DNA from: Bacteroidales bacterium
Lineage (GTDB): Bacteria > Bacteroidota > Bacteroidia > Bacteroidales > Muribaculaceae
Direction: 5' to 3'
DNA: 10,434 nt
Assembly: GCA_004553095.1 (NCBI GenBank)
Contig: SFMJ01000048.1
Span: 1 to 10,434, forward strand
The translations under genes were made by a program, and so were the position numbers. Of the stretch, positions 1-6,497 are shown piece by piece; the first letter of the stretch is position 1, and the number at the start of each line of letters is the position of its first letter. The notes beneath the pieces are model-generated. The model was not told the DNA's origin. It saw only the letters and a program-made list of their open reading frames with translations, and did no database searches.

Positions 1-198
1 GGTGAAATATAACCCGAAACGATACACGGCAGGTTTGATGCCGATAACATCGCCATTCGAAGAGTCGGTATAGAGGTTGTAGGTGGCGAGATCGACAATA
101 GAATTGTTTTTCTCATCCGAATCGGTATTGCAGGAAGAGAGAAGAGAGAGGGAGAGGATAGCTAAAAGAGCTGAAGCAAAGATGTGTAAAATCTTCAT
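1..198 (-). CDS. Lipoprotein of unknown function (N-terminal part only)
   Basis: Reading leftward from an ATG at 198-196 there are 66 open codons that run off the left edge of the window. The protein begins with a lysine followed by a hydrophobic stretch (residues 3-20) and a lipobox ending in LLSSC, with Cys23 the predicted lipidated residue. This marks it as a type II signal-peptide lipoprotein of the envelope. The residues after the cysteine (NTDSDEKNN) are polar and acidic, which is compatible with the acidic export signals of Bacteroidota surface lipoproteins, but this does not prove surface exposure. No domain is recognisable in the visible part, so no function is assigned. It is divergent from RNase Z. 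The leader in front of the start is AT-rich with no Shine-Dalgarno sequence, as is usual in this phylum. The start is chosen because it gives a complete signal peptide directly. Confidence 0.8.
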   Translation of the reverse strand, partial: MKILHIFASALLAILSLSLLSSCNTDSDEKNNSIVDLATYNLYTDSSNGDVIGIKPAVYRFGLYFT

Positions 199-358
199 GA
201 TAAAAAAGAAAATTTAAAGAATGATTAATTCAACCAGAAATAGTAATCGATGCCCGAGAGCAGAGATATACTAAAATAATAACGCAAAAAAGAGGATATA
301 TATTATTAGGAATAAAAAAATAAGAGTGAATCGGAATAGGGAAATGGCAAAAAATGAG

Positions 359-366
359 TAATTTTG
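359..366 (+). promoter_or_regulatory. Candidate Bacteroidota -7 element before RNase Z
   Basis: TAATTTTG matches the Bacteroidota -7 consensus TAnnTTTG. Transcription would begin near 372 and leave a leader of about 34 bases before the ATG at 406. I see no convincing -33 TTG-type element at the expected distance upstream, so the call is tentative. The element overlaps a possible TTG start at 364, which argues that translation begins at the ATG instead. Confidence 0.4.
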
Positions 367-405
367 CAATTAGATATTAGTGCTAAGATAAACTTAAAGC
401 GGCTT

Positions 406-1353
406 ATGGGAACATTCAAGTTATATACGTTGGGATGCGGATCGGCGAAGCCGACGCCACGCCACTACACATCGTGCAGTGTGCTGAATCATCGTGAGAC
501 ACTCTATATGATCGACTGCGGCGAGGGTGCGCAGGTAGCGTTCATGAAAGCGAGGCTAAAGCCCACTCGTCTGCGTCACATTTTTTTGACTCATCTTCAT
601 GGCGACCACATATTAGGATTGCCGGGACTTCTGATGACCTACAATCTATCTCAGATCGGGGGCACATTGACGATTCACACCTTTGCCGATGGAGAGCGTA
701 TAATGCGAGAGATCCTCAAGGCCCTGGGGTGCGAGTTGAAATTTAACATAGAATTTAACATTATCAAGCCGGAAGACAAAGTGATTTTAGAGACATCCTC
801 ACTGACAGTTCGGACAGTAGCATTAGATCATCGGGTGCCCTGTGTGGGGTATATCTTTGAAGAGAAGCCGGGTCTGAGGCACATCATCCGAGAGATGGTG
901 GACTACCACCAAGTTCCGGTGAGTCGTATGAAAGAGATCACAAATGGGGCAGACTACATCACGCCGGAGGGTAAGGTAATACCCAACGCGATGTTGACAC
1001 GCGATGCCGATCCGGCGCCGAGTTATGCCCATATCGGCGACACTCGCTATATGGAGGGTATAGCCGAGAAGATCGGGCCGGTGGACCTGTTATATCATGA
1101 GACGACCTACTTGGAAGAGCATCGAGCAGACGCACGCGACCGCTATCACAGCACGGCTCGTCAGGCAGCGATGGTGGCTCGAGATGCCGGAGCGGGGACA
1201 CTGCTGACAGGACACTACTCCAGCCGCTACAAAGATGAGACGCTGATCAAGGCCGAAGCCGAGACCATCTTCCGCCCCGTAATCCTCAATGACGAAGGGC
1301 TGATAACCGACATTAGCCGCCTCTGCCGAGAAAGAAAAAAGAGCCAAAAATAA
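406..1353 (+). CDS. rnz: Ribonuclease Z (tRNA 3' endonuclease)
   Basis: This 315-residue cytoplasmic enzyme would cleave the 3' trailer from tRNA precursors using two zinc ions. The metallo-beta-lactamase signature THLHGDH lies at residues 62-68 and supplies His63, His65, Asp67 and His68. Further expected metal or catalytic residues are His142 (in ALDHRVPCVGY), Asp212 (in HIGDTRY), His231 and His248 (the HETTY and HST segments) and His270 (in TGHYSSRY). The N-terminal GCGSAKPTP segment and the YMIDCGEGAQ strand are typical of the family, and the length fits the short bacterial form (about 300-310 residues). An in-frame TTG at 364 would add 14 residues that do not belong to the conserved fold, and a likely promoter element overlaps it, so the ATG at 406 is preferred. 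The gene appears to be transcribed alone, since a hairpin region and a new promoter follow. The missing short exosite arm details cannot be judged by eye. Confidence 0.95.
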   Translation: MGTFKLYTLGCGSAKPTPRHYTSCSVLNHRETLYMIDCGEGAQVAFMKARLKPTRLRHIFLTHLHGDHILGLPGLLMTYNLSQIGGTLTIHTFADGERIMREILKALGCELKFNIEFNIIKPEDKVILETSSLTVRTVALDHRVPCVGYIFEEKPGLRHIIREMVDYHQVPVSRMKEITNGADYITPEGKVIPNAMLTRDADPAPSYAHIGDTRYMEGIAEKIGPVDLLYHETTYLEEHRADARDRYHSTARQAAMVARDAGAGTLLTGHYSSRYKDETLIKAEAETIFRPVILNDEGLITDISRLCRERKKSQK

Positions 1354-1366
1354 GAGGAAGAAAATA

Positions 1367-1423
1367 CGTAGAGGGGGCATAGAGCGCCTCTACGACCCCA
1401 AAAATTTAAGGAATGCGCTCTAT
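1367..1423 (+). repeat. Two overlapping alternative hairpins after RNase Z
   Basis: Hairpin A pairs CGTAGAGG (1367-1374) with CCTCTACG (1387-1394), an 8-bp stem with a 12-base loop. Hairpin B pairs ATAGAGCGC (1379-1387) with GCGCTCTAT (1415-1423), a 9-bp stem with a 27-base loop. They share bases 1379-1394 and cannot form together. Neither is followed by a clear T-run: A is followed by ACCCCAAAAATTT. The region may serve as the 3' end of the RNase Z transcript, or it may be a copy of an interspersed palindromic repeat. It lies 13 bases after the RNase Z stop codon. Confidence 0.5.
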
Positions 1424-1491
1424 TAGGGAGCAAAATTTAAATAATTGTGAAATTTGGTGTATGTTTTGTAAAAAAAGTTTAAAAAAATGAT

Positions 1492-1499
1492 TATATTTG
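1492..1499 (+). promoter_or_regulatory. Candidate promoter (-7 element) of the receptor/lipoprotein unit
   Basis: TATATTTG is a full match to the Bacteroidota -7 consensus TAnnTTTG. A TTTG at 1465-1468 could be the -33 element, although the 23-base spacing is slightly longer than the usual 19-21. The surrounding sequence is strongly AT-rich. Transcription would start near 1506 and give a leader of about 50 bases before the ATG at 1558. I see no operator or riboswitch in the leader. Confidence 0.55.
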
Positions 1500-1557
1500 T
1501 GGGGAATAAATAAAATCTAACCAACCATATAAAACAGAAAACCAAAAATCACAACTT

Positions 1558-4302
1558 ATGAAGAGACAAATTCTAATGGGCGTGACGATAGCGATCACGT
1601 CAGTATGCTCGACAGGGGCGCTGGCGGATGTGGTGTGTCACGGTCAGGTGGTCGACGAGAAGGGGGAGCCCCTGATCGGAGCCGTAGTCATGGTGCCGGG
1701 GACACAGATCGGCGCCAACACAGACATAGATGGGCGATTCAAGCTGTCGGTACCCGACAATACGCGTGATATCCAGATATCATACGTAGGCTACAAGCCC
1801 CAGACCATGAAAGTAAAGAAAGAAATTGGGCAGATCTCGATGGAGATAGAATCGACGATGCTACAAGACGTAGTAATCACCCAATCGATAGCCAAGACAC
1901 GCAAGACGCCGATAGCGATTTCGCAGATCAGCGCGCCGGAGATCGAAGCCAAGCTTGGCAATCAAGAATTTCCGGAAGTATTGAAGACGACACCCGGCGT
2001 ATGGGCGACACCCGACGGAGGTGGATTCGGCGATGCCAAGATCAATATGCGAGGCTTCAAATCGGAGAACTTAGCCGTATTAATCAATGGACTTCCGATC
2101 AACGACATGGAATGGGGCGGAGTCTACTGGAGCAACTGGGCAGGGCTCTCCGACGTAACGAGCAGCATGCAGACCCAGCGCGGACTTGGTGCGGCGATCA
2201 TCTCCTCACCCTCAGTGGGAGGAACGATCAACATCACCACCCGCTCGACCGATGCCAAGCGAGGCGGCACAGCCTGGTATGGCATGGGCAACGACATGAT
2301 GAACAATGTAGGATTTTGCCTTTCGACCGGATTGATGAAGAATGGTTGGGCCATCACCGTGTTGGGATCGCGCAAATGGGGTGACGGCTACATCCAGGGC
2401 ACCAACTTCAACTCCTACAACTACTTTGTGAACGTATCGAAGCGCATTGGCGACAGCCATCAGCTCTCCTTAACAGCCTTCGGCGCACCGCAGACCCACT
2501 ATCAGCGTAGCAGTCAGAACGGACTTTCCATCGAGGGCTGGCAAGAGGCACGCGACTATATGAATGGAGAATCGCCCTACAAATACAATCCGACCTTCGG
2601 ATATGATATGCATGGGCAAGTACGCAACTCCAACTACAACCACTATCACAAGCCTCAAATCTCATTGGGACACATCTGGCAGATCGACCATAAATCCTCA
2701 CTCTCGAGCACTATCTATGCCAGCTTCTCATCGGGTGGAGGTTACAGCGGTCAGGGCCATGGCACCTACAATGGCACAAGCCTCAGCAACTCCAGCTGGT
2801 ATGGAGCATCCTCAGGCAATGTTAATACCCTCTTCCGCTGTCCTGACGGCACCTTCGACTATGCCGCCATCCAGCGTATGAATATGGAATCGACCACGGG
2901 GTCAAACATGGTGATGACCGATGGAAGAAACGATCACACATGGATCGGACTCGTATCTACCTACAAGAATGAATTTATCCCCAAGAAATTGGTTTTCACC
3001 GGCGGTATCGACGTAAGATATTATGTAGGACACCACTACAACAAGATCGTAGATCTCTATGAAGGAGACTACTACATGAACTACGAAAGCCGCAAGAATG
3101 TTAAATCCATCAACAATGCAGCTGCAGCCGATCCGGACTGGAAATATGAGAAACTTGGGGTCGGCGACATCGCCTATCGCAACTACTATGGCTATGTGAC
3201 CCAAGAGGGAGTTTACGCCCAGGCGGAATACACAGCGCTCGACAACAAGCTCACCACCATATTGGCAGGATCGCTCAATGGTACCAGCTATTGGCGTCGC
3301 GACAAATTCTACTACGACGAAGAGCATGAGCGTTCGAAGACCAAGACCTTCTTGGGAGGAACGATCAAAGCGGGTGTCAACTATAACATCAACCGTCACA
3401 ACAACGTCTATGTGAATGGAGGTTATATCTCACGTGCACCCTTCTTCAGCTACGGCGTGTTCTTGAGTTCATCTACCAGCAATATGATCAATCCCGATGC
3501 GAAGAACTCGAAAATCGGATCATTTGAGGTGGGCTACGGATATCACTCGCCGAAATTCTCATTGAACGCCGACCTCTACTACACCGAATGGATCGACAAG
3601 AGCGACAAGAGCACTACCCGCTCGGGTGAGATCCGCACCGGCGAATTGGCGGGTCAATACTACTCAATCAGCCTCTCAGGTGTAAAAGCACGTCACATGG
3701 GTATCGAGCTAAACGCGAAATACATACCATTCAACTGGATGGAACTTGACGGAATGTTCTCGATCGGCGACTGGGTATGGAACTCCAACCCGACCGGTTA
3801 CTTCTACAGCAGCGAAGGATATCCCTTGGCAGACATCAACACTGGAGCGATCGCCAGCGGCATCATGGCACCCGACCATGCGAGAGCGACCCTGAACCAG
3901 AAAGGACGCAAGATCGGCGGTTCGGCGCAGACCACAGCCTTCGTAGGCGTTACCTTCAAGCCCTTCAAAGGCTTCCGCATCGGTGCAGACTGGACCTGCT
4001 CGGCACGCAACTACTCCGACTACGAGGTATCCTCATCGGCCTACGACAACGGCAAAGTAATCGAAGTGGCAGACCCCTGGAAGATACCCTTCGGCAACGA
4101 GCTTGACCTGAACGTAAGTTATCGTTTCAAGATCGGCGGAGTGCAAGCCACGATCTATGGCAACGTGAACAACCTCTTGAACAACTACTATGTAAAAGAT
4201 GCATACACCCAGAGCGACACAGCCGGAGCATGGAACAATGCCTTCCGCGTGATCTACTCCTACGGGCGCACCTTCTCAATCAAACTTAAGATACACTTCT
4301 AA
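1558..4302 (+). CDS. TonB-dependent outer-membrane receptor with carboxypeptidase-regulatory-like N-domain
   Basis: This 914-residue protein should form a 22-stranded outer-membrane barrel that imports a ligand using TonB/ExbB/ExbD energy. A Sec signal peptide covers residues 1-23 (ending TGALA). Residues about 25-87 form a CarboxypepD_reg-like beta-sandwich, with the typical G-V-V-D-x-x-G-E-P-L-I-G-A start and the DIDGRF and ISYVGYK segments. A TonB-box-like stretch, DVVITQS, follows at 104-110. The plug domain spans about 112-230 and shows MRGF, LINGLPIND and the GGTINI closing motif. The remainder is barrel with many aromatic girdle residues, and the last residue is Phe, as expected for BAM-dependent insertion. 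At 914 residues it is shorter than typical SusC proteins (about 1,000) and has no STN domain, so no direct anti-sigma signalling is implied. The next gene, 12 bases downstream, encodes its probable surface partner. The ligand is unknown. The start has no Shine-Dalgarno sequence but directly yields the signal peptide. Confidence 0.93.
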   Translation: MKRQILMGVTIAITSVCSTGALADVVCHGQVVDEKGEPLIGAVVMVPGTQIGANTDIDGRFKLSVPDNTRDIQISYVGYKPQTMKVKKEIGQISMEIESTMLQDVVITQSIAKTRKTPIAISQISAPEIEAKLGNQEFPEVLKTTPGVWATPDGGGFGDAKINMRGFKSENLAVLINGLPINDMEWGGVYWSNWAGLSDVTSSMQTQRGLGAAIISSPSVGGTINITTRSTDAKRGGTAWYGMGNDMMNNVGFCLSTGLMKNGWAITVLGSRKWGDGYIQGTNFNSYNYFVNVSKRIGDSHQLSLTAFGAPQTHYQRSSQNGLSIEGWQEARDYMNGESPYKYNPTFGYDMHGQVRNSNYNHYHKPQISLGHIWQIDHKSSLSSTIYASFSSGGGYSGQGHGTYNGTSLSNSSWYGASSGNVNTLFRCPDGTFDYAAIQRMNMESTTGSNMVMTDGRNDHTWIGLVSTYKNEFIPKKLVFTGGIDVRYYVGHHYNKIVDLYEGDYYMNYESRKNVKSINNAAAADPDWKYEKLGVGDIAYRNYYGYVTQEGVYAQAEYTALDNKLTTILAGSLNGTSYWRRDKFYYDEEHERSKTKTFLGGTIKAGVNYNINRHNNVYVNGGYISRAPFFSYGVFLSSSTSNMINPDAKNSKIGSFEVGYGYHSPKFSLNADLYYTEWIDKSDKSTTRSGEIRTGELAGQYYSISLSGVKARHMGIELNAKYIPFNWMELDGMFSIGDWVWNSNPTGYFYSSEGYPLADINTGAIASGIMAPDHARATLNQKGRKIGGSAQTTAFVGVTFKPFKGFRIGADWTCSARNYSDYEVSSSAYDNGKVIEVADPWKIPFGNELDLNVSYRFKIGGVQATIYGNVNNLLNNYYVKDAYTQSDTAGAWNNAFRVIYSYGRTFSIKLKIHF

Positions 4303-4314
4303 GTCGACAACACA

Positions 4315-6360
4315 ATGAAAATCAACATAAGACACCTGCTGATGGCAGGAGGCGTGATGCTGCTGATGGCATCATGCAGCGAGAACAGTTGGAACAATCA
4401 TTATCTCGACGGATTTGAAGAGGGGCATACAGCCACCGACGTTCAGACCCTGAGTTATACACTGACCGACGCCGACTATGAATACTTGGCAGTCAACAGC
4501 GCCAACAAGGCACTGGCAGAAGAGGCGGGAGTATCCAACGAATTGGCAGCGATCAAATCGCAGCACTACTTCAACGCCTCGGCGACAGCAGAGGTGTATA
4601 TGCCCAACTATCTTAAAGATGCCAACTTCTGTTACTTTTCTCTCTCCGACGGATCGGCACTCAACCTGACCTATCGCGAAGTGGGAGAACTCCCCGAAGA
4701 GATGAAAGGGCTTAACGGAGCCAAAGAATATGTGGTGAGCGAAGCAGACTACCAGATCGTCTATGGCAGCTCTACCGACTACACCGCCGCCTTCTCTCCC
4801 TCACACTCGGCATCTGCCAACATTCCCAAGATTCTGGCAGACAACCTGGTAGCAGAGGCCGGAGAATATGTAGTGGTGAACTACAATCGTTCGGAAGTAG
4901 ACCCCAACTTCGGAGGCACGGAAGATCCGGAGACCCCCGGTTTCGAGCTCAGTTCAGTGCTGACCTCCGGTCTGAGTGTCGGCGATGAAGTTACAGTGAA
5001 TGGTGTAGTGACCGGTATCTGCACTCGCGGCATCATTCTGACCGACAAAGCAGGCTCAATTCTGGTGTATGGCAGTGGCTTCCCCTACCAAGAATATGCC
5101 ATCGGTGACCAGGTGATCGCCACCGGTGCGATCACCAGCTTCAAGAACTGTATGCAGATCGCCTACGCCGAGAACTTGAAGAAAGTGGGGAGTCAATCCT
5201 ACACCTATCCTGCACCTGTCAACTTGACGGCAGACTATCTTGTATCGGCGCATGCCAACAGCGATCCGGCATTGGCAGTCTATGGCACGATTACCGGCAC
5301 AGTAGTGGTGGATGGCAACTACTACAACATCGTATTTGATGATTCGGAAGCAGCACGCGGATCTATATACTATGCGAGCGATGAGACCAAGGCACTGCTT
5401 CAGAATGGTACTAAAGCAACTATAAGCGGCTACTTCACCCAGACCTCACAATCGGGCGACATGGTGAATGCCAACATCGTGGTGACCAAGGTATCGGCAG
5501 CCACATCATCGCCACGTCGCAAAGCCACAAGATCGGTGGTCGTTCCCTCAGTGAGCGAGAATGCAGTCTATGTATTCGACGGCTCGAAATGGTCGGCAGC
5601 AGGCTCGAACATCACAGTGATCCAGCCGGCAGACTATGAGGCAATGGGCTTGTCCTACGGCAACTTCTCCGGCACACAAGCCGACGAACTGCTTCCCATC
5701 TTCATGAAGAACAAATATCCCTACGCATCGGCAGATGCCGTGAAATATGTCGCCTACAAATACTTCTCTAACAAGGTAACCAGCTATGCCTGCGCCGAAT
5801 ACACCTTCGACGGATCGAAATGGTATGACAGCATAGCCACCAACGGCGTGAGAGAGGTAACCAACCAATTTGTGCGACGCGACGGCAAATGGCAGCTTGA
5901 CCCCTCGGTAGAGTTGACACTTCCGGCAGGCAAGAATCAGCCCTTGAGCACATGGTTCTACCAGGCATGTGTAGACTGGACACGTGATAATGTGCCCGAT
6001 GGAGAGGCCTACATCACCTCCTATGGCAACAACGACTACTACACCGGCGTATCGGCATATCAGGGGAACATCGACCTGCGCGCATCCTCAGCGAGGGCAC
6101 AGAACCCGACCGCCTACGAAGGTATGACCGACGAACAGATCGTGGCATTGATGAAGAAGAGATTCGAAGAAGAGGTAGGCCCCGGCACACTGTCAGTGCT
6201 CTACCCGAACATGCAGCCGGTGGGAGACTTCCATCCGACAGTAACTATCCACTTCTACATCTACGATGGCAACTCGACCAAGCCGGCGAAGATCATCTTC
6301 GAGACAGTCGAGAAAGGCAAATTTGTAAAGCAATATGTAAACTGGAAAGCCGACGAATAA
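4315..6360 (+). CDS. Lipoprotein with two OB-fold-like domains and repeated ADY modules; receptor partner
   Basis: This 681-residue envelope lipoprotein starts with a signal peptide and a lipobox LMASC (Cys21). The layout that can be read is: module 1 at about 47-122 (YTLTDADYEYL near its start), module 2 at about 138-193 (YVVSEADYQIV, then IPKILADNLVAEAGEYVVVNYN), a Pro/Glu-rich linker near 202-210, a first OB-fold-like domain at about 225-292 (VTVNGVVTGICTRGIILTD), a second at about 318-395 (VYGTITGTVVVDGNYYNIVF), a basic linker SSPRRKATR, and module 3 at about 432-485 (ITVIQPADYEAMG, then LLPIFMKNKYPYA). FDGSKW occurs twice, at 421-426 and 498-503. The C-terminal 140 residues form another domain with SYGNNDYYTG. 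I recall related proteins in gut Bacteroidales but cannot give a verified family name. It has no SusD-like TPR helices. The 12-base gap to the receptor gene suggests co-transcription and a joint role in ligand capture. OB folds can bind nucleic acids or sugars, so the ligand is open. Confidence 0.85.
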   Translation: MKINIRHLLMAGGVMLLMASCSENSWNNHYLDGFEEGHTATDVQTLSYTLTDADYEYLAVNSANKALAEEAGVSNELAAIKSQHYFNASATAEVYMPNYLKDANFCYFSLSDGSALNLTYREVGELPEEMKGLNGAKEYVVSEADYQIVYGSSTDYTAAFSPSHSASANIPKILADNLVAEAGEYVVVNYNRSEVDPNFGGTEDPETPGFELSSVLTSGLSVGDEVTVNGVVTGICTRGIILTDKAGSILVYGSGFPYQEYAIGDQVIATGAITSFKNCMQIAYAENLKKVGSQSYTYPAPVNLTADYLVSAHANSDPALAVYGTITGTVVVDGNYYNIVFDDSEAARGSIYYASDETKALLQNGTKATISGYFTQTSQSGDMVNANIVVTKVSAATSSPRRKATRSVVVPSVSENAVYVFDGSKWSAAGSNITVIQPADYEAMGLSYGNFSGTQADELLPIFMKNKYPYASADAVKYVAYKYFSNKVTSYACAEYTFDGSKWYDSIATNGVREVTNQFVRRDGKWQLDPSVELTLPAGKNQPLSTWFYQACVDWTRDNVPDGEAYITSYGNNDYYTGVSAYQGNIDLRASSARAQNPTAYEGMTDEQIVALMKKRFEEEVGPGTLSVLYPNMQPVGDFHPTVTIHFYIYDGNSTKPAKIIFETVEKGKFVKQYVNWKADE

Positions 6361-6388
6361 GGTTCCCGACTATCTAAGAACTAAGAAT

Positions 6389-6419
6389 AAGGGGTGAGCA
6401 TCGAAAGAGCTCACCCCTT
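6389..6419 (+). terminator. Hairpin terminator of the receptor/lipoprotein unit
   Basis: A perfect 11-bp inverted repeat, AAGGGGTGAGC (6389-6399) and GCTCACCCCTT (6409-6419), encloses a 9-base loop. It is GC-rich and lies 28 bases after the lipoprotein stop codon. The T-run is short (CCCTTTACATATATAT), so termination may be helped by the second hairpin downstream. The A residues on the left side give it partial symmetry, so it could also act on leftward transcripts. Confidence 0.75.
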
Positions 6420-6461
6420 TACATATATATAAGGACAATACAATTCGGATAACAATAGATC

Positions 6462-6497
6462 AAACAGAAGATTAGAGCGCTCTCTAATCTTCTGTTT
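6462..6497. terminator. Bidirectional terminator hairpin containing the stop codon of the minus-strand gene
   Basis: AAACAGAAGATTAGAG (6462-6477) pairs perfectly with CTCTAATCTTCTGTTT (6482-6497) in a 16-bp stem with a 4-base loop, CGCT. On the plus strand the stem runs into further T residues (TTTTTG), so it can end rightward transcription from the lipoprotein. On the minus strand it ends in GTTTGATC, so it can end leftward transcription of the macroglobulin gene. The TAG stop codon of that gene (6484-6486) and its last four codons lie inside the stem. Confidence 0.8.

Noticed and set aside
406..1353. A generic metallo-beta-lactamase or arylsulfatase instead of RNase Z
   Set aside because: The full set of RNase Z motifs and the HETTY...HST spacing are present and the length fits, so the specific call is favoured.
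2902..3399. A 165-codon minus-strand open frame inside the receptor gene
   Set aside because: It is antisense to the barrel-coding region, is Val/Ile-rich as an antisense shadow of Asp/Asn/Tyr codons, and has no start context or domain.
4315..6360. SusD-family assignment for the lipoprotein after the receptor
   Set aside because: Gene order suggests SusD, but the sequence lacks the helical TPR pattern and the SusD/RagB signature stretches. It is beta-rich with OB-like domains instead.
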